Of a DNA stretch of 64,000 nt, positions 37,486-49,126 are shown one piece after another. Source of the stretch: Bacteroidota bacterium (GTDB lineage: Bacteria > Bacteroidota > Bacteroidia > AKYH767-A > OLB10); contig JADJMG010000011.1 in assembly GCA_016709725.1 (NCBI GenBank), positions 1 through 64,000 of the forward strand. Reading direction: 5' to 3'. The position numbers and the translations under genes are program-made. Positions within the stretch are counted from its first letter, which is position 1, and every line of letters begins with the position of its first letter. The notes below the pieces were generated by a model, which was given only the letters and a program-made list of their open reading frames with translations, searched no databases and was not told where the DNA came from.

Positions 37486-38267
37486 TTATTTAATTTTTCA
37501 GGGTTTTGGGTAAAGAAAAAATCAATGGACTCACCTTGCTTTATCACCGATGAATCACCAGGCTCTGGAATTTGACGATATACTTTTGCTGCAGAAGAGT
37601 CTCTCACACTTTCATCGTAAACAATGGCTCCTTGATTGAGAGATGAACCTTGCAATACAAACAATACCTCATCGAGCGTTAAGCCCATAAAATTGGGCAC
37701 GTCAACCGAAGTATTTCCTATTCCATCGCCCAACACCAAATCGACCGTGGAGCCTTTCATAATCTCATCCCCCACCTTCAGCTCTGTTCCTTTAAATAAT
37801 ATTCCCAGCACCGCATTTTTTGCTAAGTCGGGCTTATAAATTAATTGTCCTACTCGTAAACCATAGGAATTTAAAATGGCTTCCGCTTGACGTTGTGAAA
37901 CATCAATCAGGTTAGGAAACTTTATTTGTGGTGGAACGGTGCGCGTGATGGTTACATAAATAGTTCGTCCATCTTTCACCTTTTCATTGGGAGCAGGATC
38001 TTGTTCAATCACCACGCCGGGTGGTTTGTCGATCATGAAAGTGGATGAATCCGCAATTTTAACTTGCATATTTTTATCCGCTAAAAAAGTTTCCATTTCC
38101 TGAAACTTCATTCCCTTTAAATCAGGAACGGTGATGGTTTCACCATGATTCGTATAGGAACTTAACCAGAGATACGTTACAAATAATATAATTACAACTA
38201 ATCCCGCACTTAACGAAAAGTGAAGCACAAAAATTTTAGATCGTATGATGTCAAAAATCTTTTTCAT
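37482..38267 (-). CDS. membrane-anchored PASTA-domain protein
   Basis: 261 residues. A short cytoplasmic start (MKKIFDIIRSKIFVL), one membrane helix (~16-36, SAGLVVIILFVTYLWL), then three PASTA repeats outside: TVPDLKGMKFQEMETFL with DPAPNEKV, PNLIDVSQRQAEAILNSYG, and VPNFMGLTLDEVLFVLQG with QIPEPGDSSVIKQGES. PASTA repeats bind muropeptides or penicillin-binding proteins and usually sit on Ser/Thr kinases or PBPs; here there is no kinase or transpeptidase domain. It starts 2 bases after ddl, so it probably works in cell wall growth. Confidence 0.9.
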   Translation of the reverse strand: MKKIFDIIRSKIFVLHFSLSAGLVVIILFVTYLWLSSYTNHGETITVPDLKGMKFQEMETFLADKNMQVKIADSSTFMIDKPPGVVIEQDPAPNEKVKDGRTIYVTITRTVPPQIKFPNLIDVSQRQAEAILNSYGLRVGQLIYKPDLAKNAVLGILFKGTELKVGDEIMKGSTVDLVLGDGIGNTSVDVPNFMGLTLDEVLFVLQGSSLNQGAIVYDESVRDSSAAKVYRQIPEPGDSSVIKQGESIDFFFTQNPEKLNK

Positions 38268-38269
38268 AA

Positions 38270-40963
38270 TTAACTAACAGGCATATTTTTTTTACGCTTC
38301 ATTCCAAAATCCAAAATTTTATCGATGAACTCATACGGTTTGTAATGTGCTATTGCTGCTTGATGGAAGATACAAGTAGCTGGAGTCATTCCAGGCAACG
38401 AATTCACTTCTATAAATATCACTTCTACTTTTTCAGGAGAAAAAATGCGTACGAAAGCATCAATTCTCGAGTAGCCTTCAATATTCAATAACTTGGCTGC
38501 ACGTTCAAACTCCATCTTCACTTTTGCTGAGATCACTTTATTCTCTTCTTGGGTAATGCTGTAACGCGCTGGGGTTATGTTTTGACCTTGACCTGCCAGA
38601 AACTTCTCCTCGAGTGAAAGAATGTCCCCTTCCGACAAAGCTTCTGAGGCTTCAAATACCTCATAATTTAACTTTCCATTTTCATCCATAAAAGTTAACA
38701 TTCCGCCGGTAATTTCAATAAACTTCTTGGCACCATTTGCTTTAATCAGATCTTCAAACAAGATATATTGCTTGATGGGAAATTCTTCTTTCGGCTTTAC
38801 ACCGAGAATGGCAGCCTGCGTGGCATCCAATTCAGTAGTACTACGGAAGGTTAAACGAACATATGCCTCTAACTCTTCCTTCGATCTAATCAACTTCACG
38901 GCAGAGCTACACCCATCATCGGCTGGCTTTGCTATGAATGGGAACGTAAATTTTTCTAAAATCGTATTCAAAAATTTTGCAGGATCGGCTAACCAGTCGA
39001 ATTCCTGAGCTAAATAATGAGCAGCCACATTTAAACCGTTCCCCGCCAATATTTCATTGGTGGCAAATTTATCGATGGTTATTTGCGAAGATGCGGGCCC
39101 TGAACCATTATAAGGCAATCCGATTTTCTCTAATTCCTTTTGTAAGGATCCATCCTCCCCTGGTCGACCGTGTAACGCGATAAACACAACATCGGAACGA
39201 TCTTTCAGCTCTTTAAAACTAATTTTCTCCGGAGCTTTTAAATTTTGTGCACTGGCAAATCGCTTTGTGATGTACTCGCAAGAAGCGATGATGGATTTTA
39301 TAACAGGATGAATTTCGAAATGATTAATTTTTTCCTTGATATCATCTGCATTGTCTTTCAACAAAACATTGACTGGAACAGTAAATAATTCGTACTCCGA
39401 TGAACTTCCTGTTAAAAACACAGGCAGCACTTCGTATTTTTCACTAGAAGAAAGTTTCTCGTAAATGTTTCGACCGCTTTCCACAGAGATATGTCTTTCG
39501 GTTGAATAGCCGCCCAATATAACGGTTGCGCGTATCCGACTTACTCCTTCCTTCTTTTCACCGTCGATGAGTTTATCCAATTGTTTCAATAATAGCGGCA
39601 ACTTTCCATACTGCCGAGTGTCGGAAATTCTATTTTTTGAGCGAAGAATAAATGATGTACGTAATAAACTGAGAAGGATTCATTCCAATCTCTGCGGCTT
39701 GATGAAAGAAAAAGAACTTGGCATCATCCCTGAGGTTGTGTTGGGATCATTCAGGATGATCTTTCCATCGCTCTTGATAAACCCATCAATACGAGCATAC
39801 ACATTAAAATGCAAACTTGTAAATAACTGTTCACAAGCCCCACGAATCGCCTGAATATTTTCATCGGGCAATTGAATGGGTGTTATCTTACGAGAAAGTC
39901 CGGGAAGATACTTGGAACGATAATCAAACAACTCCTTCCCTTTTCTAATTTCCGTTGGAGGCAGCGCGACAGGATTTCCATTTTCATTCTCTAATACGAT
40001 ACATGAAAATTCTTTTCCTTCAATAAACGATTCCACAATCACGGTACTTTCACCATCTCGAGCATATAGGATGAGTTCTGATTCATTTTCAGAAAACAAA
40101 TCCATCAACACCGACAACAATTCTTCTGGATGATAAAATGTACGACTACCAATTAACAATGGCATTCCGATTCCTTCCCTGATGTCGCACAACTCACGCA
40201 CGTAGGTCACCTTCGATTTAAAATCGAGTACATCCCATTGTTTCTTTGAAATTGCACGTATGAAAAATGCTTTATCCATGCAATCAGAAAAAATATCGTA
40301 CTGATCCTCTTGCATCACACTAATTCCAATGGATGACCCTTGATTAGCGGCTTTCACCACGCAAGGAAGTCCGGTAGTAGCCTTTACTTTTTCAAAGATC
40401 GATTGACGATTTCCTGAAATCCATTCTTCACGTTGAATCGTTGCAAAATTGGGCACATCAAATCCAGCGTTTTTCATCAATTGCTTTTGAATCGCCTTAT
40501 TCATTCCGATGGTTGATGACAAAATTCCAGAGCCGGTATATGGAATACGCAAATATTCCAACAAGCCTTGAATACGTCCATCTTCACCATCCGAGCCATG
40601 CAAACACAAAAACGCCATATCCATCATCGATGAAAGTGCGGAAGGCTCAATGCGCGAGCCCATTTTATTAATTAATTTACCTTGCTCTTGACGATCTAAC
40701 TCACCCAAACTTTCGGCATACACTTGAAATTCGTGAACCGAACTGGGCAGTGCATCAGCAGGAGGATAAAAATCACGAATGCTTCCTTTATAAATATACT
40801 CCCAAGTAAGCAAAACGAAATTGCCAAAACTATCTACAAAAACGGGAATAGGTTCGAAGATCGATTTATTCAAATTATCATAAACGGTACGTCCGCCAGC
40901 AAATGAAACTTCCCTTTCTCTGGAATTTCCACCAAAGAAGACACCAATGCGCATTTTTTCCAT
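38270..40963 (-). CDS. ddl: tandem-fused D-alanine--D-alanine ligase (two frameshifts)
   Basis: Two ATP-grasp ligases in one reading unit of about 900 residues. The first half has FFGGNSREREVSFAGGRTVY, LCLHGSDGEDGRIQGLLEYL, GSGILSSTIGMNKAIQKQLM, GSSIGI and PNTTSGMMPSS. The second half has ILGGYSTERHISVESGRNIY, ALHGRPGEDGSLQKELEKIG, DKFATNEIL and FIEVNSLPGMTPATCIFHQA. Adding a T near 39708 and removing one A of the six-A run near 39638 joins them through GMNPSQFITYIIYSSLKNR and a short linker. The start MRIGVFFGG (40954) or MEKMRIG (40963) fits; 40987 is too long. It makes D-Ala-D-Ala for peptidoglycan. If the joint is wrong, these are two adjacent ddl genes. Confidence 0.8.
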
Positions 40964-41056
40964 GAGAGGCAAAGTTAATGATTTCAAGGTGGTCTACCTA
41001 TGAAATTCGAGTAGATTTCAGACCTCGAATGTTAACATGTTTAGAAAAAAACTATC

Positions 41057-41644
41057 TCAACTTCCCTCTTTCAAATCAAAAAACGCTTTCAATTTACCGA
41101 GTGCAAGAGCGCGATGACTGATTTCATTCTTCATTTTTTCGTCCATTTCAGCGAACGTGAGCGGTTGTCCATCGGGAATAAAAATGGGGTCATAACCAAA
41201 ACCATTTTCACCTCTTTTTTCCTCTGTAATTGTTCCAAAAACTCGACCTTCAAAATGATGACAAACGCCCTCTTGGATTAATGCTAAAACGGTTACAAAA
41301 GAAGCTTTTCGGTTTTTTTGCCCTTTGAGTTGAGAAAGCACCAACTCCATGTTACGATCTGCCGAAATGGGAAACCCGCTATAATGAGCAGAATCGACTC
41401 CAGGTCGACCCTCCAAGGCATCTATTTCCAACCCACTATCATCTGCAAGGCATTCAATTCCAGTAGCTTCCCAAACAAAACCAGCCTTTTGGGATGCATT
41501 TCCGAATATAGTACCCTTATTTTCAGGCAATTCAGAAGTAATTCCAGCATCCTTCAGACTCACCAAATCGAAACTTTTCGGGAGGATTTTACGTATTTCT
41601 GTTACTTTATGTTGGTTATTAGAAGCCAACACCAAACTAATCAT
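41057..41644 (-). CDS. rdgB: XTP/dITP diphosphatase (RdgB/HAM1)
   Basis: 195 residues from MISLVLASNNQHKVTEI. Family motifs: ASNNQHK at the start, FGNASQKA, ADDSGLEIDALEGRPGVDSA, and GENGFGYDPIFIPDG with EMDEKMKNEISHRALAL near the end. The enzyme removes ITP, dITP and XTP from the nucleotide pool. An upstream start (41668) adds eight residues and is less likely. It is 93 bases before ddl on the same strand and diverges from the PKD protein gene. Confidence 0.95.
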   Translation of the reverse strand: MISLVLASNNQHKVTEIRKILPKSFDLVSLKDAGITSELPENKGTIFGNASQKAGFVWEATGIECLADDSGLEIDALEGRPGVDSAHYSGFPISADRNMELVLSQLKGQKNRKASFVTVLALIQEGVCHHFEGRVFGTITEEKRGENGFGYDPIFIPDGQPLTFAEMDEKMKNEISHRALALGKLKAFFDLKEGS

Positions 41645-41683
41645 ATGCATACTCTTATCTTTGAACAACTAATGAGCACTAAA

Positions 41684-44600
41684 ATGAGAAAATTTACCAT
41701 TATCATTTGTGGAATATTAATGATTTTCTCCACAGAAAAAAATCTTGCACAGTGCCCACCCAATAATTTTACGAGCAGCGATACGATTTGTCCTTTACAA
41801 AATATAAACATTGACAACAGTCTTTCTACAGCGAGTTCATTTAACTGGGATTTTGTCTTGGGGATCTAGATTCACTACCTAATGGAATTGCATTACCCAG
41901 CGTTTCTGCCACGCTAAACTATCCACAAAACATGAAACTGGTAGAAGAAAATGGCGAGTTTTTCATATTCCTACCGAATGCCGGAACAAATTACATCACT
42001 CGTTACGATTTCGGGAATTCACTGAACAATACTCCCACCGTTGTTAATCTTAACGGCGATGCATTGCTTGGAACTTTTGCCTCAGGAATGGATTTAGTAA
42101 AAGAGGGCAATAAATGGTATGGCTTTGTCACAACCTATGCAAATCAATTAATACGTCTTGAGTTTGATTCGATCAAACAAATCAATCCAATAATTACGAA
42201 CTTAAATATTACTTCGTTGGCCAATCCAAACAGTATTCGAGTTTTTGAAGGTTATGGATTCATCCCCAACAATCAAACAGCGGAAATTATTCGACTTGAT
42301 TTCAACGGAAGTTATGCAAATATACCCAGCATTATTGCCCCTTCTATAAATACAGGGTTATTCAATAATTTCAGCTTCGATATTTCTTTTGATTGTTCAA
42401 GCGGAAAATACATTGGTTATACTTCGAGTCTATTTTCGGGAGGTATCATTTCAAAAGTTGATTTTGGAAATTCGCTTACCAACACACCTGTTTTTACAAA
42501 TGTTCTTACAGCCTTGGGCTTTCCTTTGGGATTACAACTCGTTGAAGAAAAAATAACTGGCATCTTTTTTTTATTGCTGGAAATACTTTTAATCACTATA
42601 AAATTGGAGAAAGTCTTGACTTAACACCTCTACTGGACTACTCTACAAATTTTGGTAATATCCTCGTAACACCAACTAATCTTCAGCTTGCGAGACAAGG
42701 AAGCGATTGGGCTGGATTTGTTTCAAACACCAATGCATGGAATGTGATTAAAGCTAGCTTCCCACAAGGATGTAGTGGTCCCGCTTTATACTCGTACGAT
42801 CAAAATCCGAACAACATCAACTTCCCACCTTCAGCAAATGAAAGCTACCAATATTTTGAACTCACGGAAAAAAATAACGCTGGCAACACCACTAATTTTA
42901 TTGACAGTGTTTATATTCATACACCACCTCCAGTAGCCGCATTTAGTTCTTCATCGGCATGTAAAGACGCTCCCACTCAATTTAGTGATTCCAGTACTAT
43001 TTGCTATGGCACCATTAATACATGGAATTGGGATTTCGGTGATGGAAACAATTCCACACTCGCAAATCCTCTGCATACGTATACAACCAGTGGTAACTTC
43101 CCGGTTACCCTAACCGTTCATACTTTGTCGGGTGACAGTGCAACCATTCAAAATATGATATTGGTAAACGACCGACCTCTTGCGGGTTTTAGTGTTTTAG
43201 ATTCGGCTTGCGTTGGAGCTGATGTAATCTTTATTGATTCATCGACTAGCAACGCTGGGATCATTAACCAATGGGCATGGAATTTTGGAGACAATAGCGG
43301 AATAGGAAACACAGACACGATCGCCCATAGTTATGCGACCCTTGGCACCTATTCAATACAACTAACTGTTATCAGTGATTTAGGTTGCGCTGATAGTATC
43401 ACAAAAAATATTAAAATACTTCCTGGACTTATTTCCGAATTTCAAGTATTCAATACTTGCGCTGGTGAAGTGGCACAATTCAATAACCTAACAACAACGA
43501 CCGGAACCAGCTTGCTTTCTACGCTTTGGAATTTTGGTGATAGCAATAACAGTACTACGTTGAGTCCAAGTCACGCTTACCCTTCTGGCGCTGCCATATA
43601 CACCGTTGAATTAATTTCAACAGCTCAGAACGGCTGTGCAGACACAATCACTCGCAACATTCGAATTGCCAATCAACCTTTACCTTGGTTTACGACGGAT
43701 ATAGATACAGCTTGTACATTCTCAACGATCCAATTTACAGATAGCTCATTTGCTGGAATAGGTGACACCATCAGCAAACGTATTTGGGACTTTGGTGATG
43801 GAATAAAAGATAGTACTTCACTCAATCCCATTCACATTTACAGCACAGCTGGACTTTACACGATTACACTTACGATTCAAAGTCCAGGACGACTGCGATT
43901 CGAGTATTCAGCGATCCGTTTTTGTAATAGAATCTCCTACTGCAAACTTTACGGTGACTAATGTTTGTCTCGGTAGCAACTCAATTTTATCGACTTATCC
44001 ACTTCTCCAAGTGGATCCTTATTAACAGAGTGGAGTTGGGCTTTTGGAGACACCAACACTTCGACATCGCAAAATCCATCAAACAATTATCCAGATACAG
44101 GATCCTACGATGTAACTTTAATTGTAAAAAGTGACATTGGATGTTATGATACATTAACAGCAACCACACAAGTTTATTCACTGCCTATTGCATGGTTCAC
44201 ACATCCTTCAGCATGCACTGGAAGTCCTGTTCAATTTACCGATAGCAGTACGGTAACTGGAAGTTCAATTACCGGTTGGAGTTGGGATTTTGGTTCAAAT
44301 GGAGGCACAAGCAATTTATCGAATCCAAACTTTACGTACAATGATCCACTCGCATTTCCAGTGACACTCATTGCAACCTCTGCTCAAGGATGCTTAGACA
44401 CCATAACAAGAATTCTAATTGCCAATCAATCACCTGATTTTTCAATTACCACTACGGATCATTGCTTTGGTACCAATCAACCCTTTGTATCTACTCCAGC
44501 ACCTGGATCAAATAGCAACTATTCCTACTTATGGAATTTCGGCGACTCTACGGCTTCCTTCCTCCCACTTCCATTTCACAATTATTCTTCTTCAGGCACA

Positions 44601-45742
44601 TTTTCTGTGAACTTGCTGGTTACGGATTTAATCAATAGTTGTAGTTCACTTTTAGCAGATACGCTTACTGTACATTCATTACCACGCGCTGGGTTTAGCA
44701 ACACCTTAATTTGTGTTGGTACAGCTGTTCAATTTAATGACACCAGTGTAAGTTCAGACGGTACGATTGCTTCTTATACTTGGAACTTAGGTACAACCGG
44801 AAATTCAACACAACAGAATCCGACTGCACTATTTAATTCTTTGAACACAAAACATACAACTCAGCATTCAAACTTCATTTGGTTGTAAAGATTCCATCAC
44901 AAAAAGCGTAACAGTAAATTCACTTCCTATTATTTCAATAGCAGCAAGTCCAAATTATGGAGCACCTCCCTTAAATGTTCAGTACGCAAACACGTCAAGT
45001 ACGGGAACATACAACTGGTCTTTTGGAGATGGATCACTTAATTCAACATTATCTGTTCCGACCCATGTATTTAATGATACGGGGATTTACCATAGCACTC
45101 TTATTGTCACCAATGCAGCAGGTTGCATTGATAGCTCTAGCGTTACGATCTACGTACAGATTCCTGAAAGAGATTTAAGTATCAATGGCGTTTCATTTAA
45201 TAAAGTGAATAATAAATGGGTAATGAAAGCGATTGTTGGAATTTAGAAATGAAGATGCCATAGAATTTGAACTAAAAGCGAACCTAAGTGGAGAACAACA
45301 ATTTTTACAATACATTCAAATTTGACACACTCAAAGCGGGCACCTTCAAAGAATAACATTTTCAACACAACACTCGACGCGGGTAGTTCAACGCCCCCAT
45401 TTTTCTGCGTAGAGGTAATTAGCGTTAATAGTCTTGAAGATATGAATTCCTCAAACGACCGTTTTTGCAGAAGCAGCTCCAATTCATTTGAAATATTCAA
45501 TGTGTATCCCAATCCATTTAAAGATCAACTTTACTTAGGAGTTAACATGATCAAAAATGGAGAGATCATTATTGAGATCTTCGATTTACATGGAAAATCT
45601 TGTATGAATGAATATTCCATCAATATTCCAGAAGGCTTAAATACCATTGTTGTTCCCTACCGATGCATTGAGCAGTTCAGCCTATATGATCAAAGTAACC
45701 TATAATGGGAATGAAAAATCCATTAAGATCCTGAAGCAATAG
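41684..45742 (+). CDS. giant secreted PKD-repeat protein with T9SS domain (many frameshifts)
   Basis: At least seven shifts split one gene of ~1350 codons. After a signal peptide (KFTIIICGILMIFSTEKNLAQ) comes a ~250-residue beta-propeller-like part with repeated FGNSLNNTPTV, FDSIKQINPIITNL and FGNSLTNTPVFTN motifs. Then about nine PKD domains follow, each with a W-x-F/L-G-D core: WDFGDGNNS, WNFGDNSGI, WNFGDSNNS, WDFGDGIKD, WAFGDTNTS, WDFGSNGG, WNFGDSTAS, WNLGTTGN and WSFGDGS. The end, FNVYPNPFKDQLYLGVNM and VTYNGNEKSIKILKQ, is a type A sorting domain. PKD arrays act in adhesion or gliding-type surface proteins. Its last 66 bases overlap the convergent glycosyltransferase gene. Confidence 0.8.
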
Positions 45743-46653
45743 TCTCCTATTCATTTTAAATAAATCGAGTAAAAGGTATTTAAAAATTGCCAACACTCTA
45801 CGTTCAAAGAGGCATCCGGGGTAGGTTTTAGATGCTATAAGGAGATGAACGATTGCTCGCTTTGACTTACCAGCTAGTACTAAATGCAATGAATTGTACG
45901 TATCTGCATATGCATTCATTCTATTCAGATACTTCCCAAAATGTTTTTGCACCATTTGATCTTTAAAAGAATATTCCAACGCCAATTTTTTTCGAATGAC
46001 AAGTTTTTCTTCATCAACAACATGTACACTTCGTTCATTATGAAGTACGAGTCCGGCACTAATTCTACTGTCACATTTCAAACCAAAATTTGCTGCTAGA
46101 CGAATCCACAATTCCCAGTCTTCAGAACCAGAAAGATTTCGATCTTCATTAAATGGAAACAGGAGAGCTTCTTCTCGTCTGATAAAAATACCAAGACAAC
46201 TTAATGGATTCCCCTTCACCAAAAACTTAGTAGTTTCTGAATTGAACTTATGGATATAAGATTCTTGTTCATAGAAATAATCTCAATAATTCATAAGCTT
46301 GATGAAAAAAAACAGGATAGTTATATTTTGCTAACCCTTCTAACGTATTACTTAGATAATTTGGGTAAAGGATATCATCCGAATCGAGAAATGTTACATA
46401 GTCGCCTTTTGCATGTCGAACTCCAGTATTTCTGGCTGCTCCACGCTCTAGTTTTAATTTTCAGATATTGGTTTACCGAATCCTTTACAGAAGTAATAAC
46501 ATCCTCCGTTTCGTCCGTACTGCCATCATCCACAACAATGATTTCAAAACATTAGTATACTCTCTGTGACAATACCGACTTTGTACCAACAACAGAAACT
46601 CAGCTTCTGTTATAAGTTGGAATAATGACTGAAAAAAACAAATTAGGCTTCAT
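45677..46653 (-). CDS. family 2 glycosyltransferase (frameshifts)
   Basis: Several shifts break the N-terminal half. It starts MKPNLFFSVIIPTYNR, the GT2 nucleotide-sugar entry motif, then FEIIVVDDGSTDETEDVI, then GAARNTGVRHAKGDY with FLDSDDILYPNYL (DxD-type metal site). The intact C-half from 46222 has GSEDWELWIRLAANFGL, the GT2 acceptor-side ED motif. It transfers a sugar to a growing surface glycan; donor and acceptor are unknown. Its start overlaps the stop of the preceding glycosyltransferase by 11 bases. The stop at 45677 may be shifted; a true end near 45740 would avoid overlap with the PKD gene. Confidence 0.7.
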
Positions 46654-47771
46654 ATAATTTATAAAGTGTGTTCATCATATTCGTTACTTCAAAACGACCT
46701 CTTACTGCATGAGGACCATTTAGAGAAATTCGTTCTCTAATCTTATCATCTTTTAAAATTCTCTCCATGGCATTTAAGATCGCAATGGCATCTTTAAAAG
46801 GCACCACTAGTGCATTCTCCTACATTACTTACATAAATTCTCTAGCTACTCCAGACAATGTAAAGACGGAAGGAATACCAGATGCCAGCGCTTCTACATA
46901 GATTTGCCCATAGGCTTCAGCATACTCATCCACTGGGACATGTACAAATATATCAAAGAGTTGGTAAAATGAAAATAAATCGGTTTCAAATGCAATTTTT
47001 CTATACGAATGAGACGGAATACCTTCAAGTAGCTTGTCAATTTCACTTTCATAATCTCCACTAGCATTAGCCAACAGAAGCACAGCATCTGGATATTTAA
47101 CCAGCAATTGCTTAAAAGCTGGAATTATGAATTGGATACCTTTCCAAGAGGTAAATCTTGAAATAACACCAATCACTGGAAAATGGCTTTCAACCTTGTA
47201 TTTTGAGCGCAAAGCATCAACCTTAACACGATCAACCTCCTGAAACTTTTTCAACTCAAAGCCATGATGCACTAAAAATATTTTGGATGGATTTACCTTT
47301 TCACGACTAACCATAATGGAAGTCACGTTCTCGGATATTGAAGCTATATGTGTTGAGAGTGAATTCACTAACCTATCATATTTTACCATGGAAGGGTGAT
47401 AATCATGATGATAGGTAGAATGGTGCCGGGTATATACTCTTCTTTTCACCCCTGTTAGAAAGGCCGCCGACATCGCTAATAAATTTGCGTCGAATAGATG
47501 TGCATGTACAATATCAGGCCTTATTTTTAAAAACAATTGAATGAGTTTAAGTAAAATAGTTGGATAATCTTTCTTTGAACCCAAATGAAAATAAATAACG
47601 GTAGTGCCTCGCTTTTGTAAAAGATGTACTAAAGAAGGTTCAGTTTGGTTTAGAAAAATAAACACCGGTTCAAATCGAGTGCGATCAAGATACTGATCCA
47701 ACCAATCGAATCCGAGGGAATAATTAATTCCAGAAATTACAAACAACTTTTTTAACCTTATGCTCCTTCAT
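46643..47771 (-). CDS. family 4 (GT-B) glycosyltransferase (frameshifts)
   Basis: About 375 residues when repaired: one A too many in the six-A run near 47745 hides the true start MKEHKVKKLFVISGINYS at 47771, and a break near 46825 hides the C-terminal ENALVVPFKDAIAILNAMER to YKLYEA. GT-B features: PDIVHAHLFDANLLAMSAA, FPVIGVISRFTSWKGIQFII (donor-site start) and EAYGQIYVEALASGIPSVF (the E-x7-E motif). It acts in the cytosol on a nucleotide sugar in surface glycan assembly. Confidence 0.8.
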
Positions 47772-47820
47772 CCTTTTAGGTAAATAAATTCCGAAATCAA
47801 GAAAATAAAACTTGCGTCTT

Positions 47821-49126
47821 TTAGTACTCTTTACGCTGCTTTTTTTCCATTAATTCAAGTAACAATTTTGCCATCCTTTCAGCTTGATGTTCTCTGGAAT
47901 AAAATTCAATTTTTTCTTTATCACTTTCCACTTTTAACTTGCCATTCTTTTTCCACTCCTCATAAAGTACATCAAGGCATTGAGCAAACTCTTCAGGAGA
48001 ATTCACAGAACTTCCACATTTACAATCTGTAATAAGACGATCCAACACATCGCCATCACCCGGAGCAATTAAAACATAATTTCCACTAGCTATATAATCG
48101 AATGCTTTGGTAGAAATCATTCCTTTCACCCCTTTCCAACCGCAATAAGATAAAACATCAGCATCTAACGTCTCTTGTAACGCTTCTTCTTTGGAAACAC
48201 GGTCAGATATATATAAAAATTTACCTGGTAAAGCAGCAATGATTTTATCTGATACCAATGGAAGTGATTTAGCTCCGATAAAACGGATACAAAAATCATC
48301 CGTTGATTTACGAGCAATAAAAAGATTCAGTCCTTCAAGTAATATACTTAAATCCTGCTCTGGATAAATATTACCAACAACAGAAAAAACAAATTTATCT
48401 GATTTGTTCTTCTTCATCTTTTCAAAAAGTGTAGACTCATAGCCATTATATACTACCTCAATGGGGGCGTTTGAAAACTCCTTTAACACCACTGAAAATT
48501 GCTCAATAATTACAGTAATTAAATCAACATCCTTTAGCCACTTTGCATAGTAACGAGCATAAAAGAAATCCCAAATACGCTGCTTTATCGAAGGTTTATA
48601 CCCAACAGTCAGCATCAAATTATTCCACAAATCGCGAATGTCGGCAACAACAACAGCATTTGAATTTTTCTTTACGACACTAATAAGTTCCAGTATATTT
48701 GAAGGCGGGCTTGAAATAATAACAGCTTCATATTTATTATCTTTTAAATGATTTTCTAAATGCTCTTTAAAAGCTAAATATACATCTACCTCTGTATTAA
48801 ATCTACCCAAGCATCCCAAGATGAAAAAATAAATATTACCAAATAGAAGTCTCAAAAACCTATTTGAAGATAACAGATCATTCAATTTATACCTCTTTGA
48901 TGGTAAAAACAAAACATCATAATGCTCATGTGTCGATGTTTGAGGAGGGAGAAAAGTTGGCTCTAAAAAATCTTCCCACGTATTCTCTTGTCCGCTCCAA
49001 TGTCTGGTCATGACAAATGGTCGAATCCCATGCTTATGAAAATGCTCTACCCCATGAATAGGGCCTCCAGGAGGGGGCTCCATTACATGGAGGGAAATAA
49101 TAACTCACTACTAGAACATTCTTCAT
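47821..49126 (-). CDS. GT-B type glycosyltransferase (frameshift)
   Basis: 434 residues after removing one G of a GGGG run near 49057, which restores MKNVLVVSYYFPPCNGAPSW and RPYSWVEHFHKHGIRPF. The Y-F-P-P-x-x-G-A start is typical of GT4-like enzymes. The C-domain has FVFSVVGNIYPEQDLSILLE and KGMISTKAFDYIASGNYVLI, a variant acceptor/donor motif. Its ATG overlaps the stop of the preceding asparagine synthase-like gene by 4 bases, a sign of translational coupling. The sugar is unknown. Confidence 0.75.
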
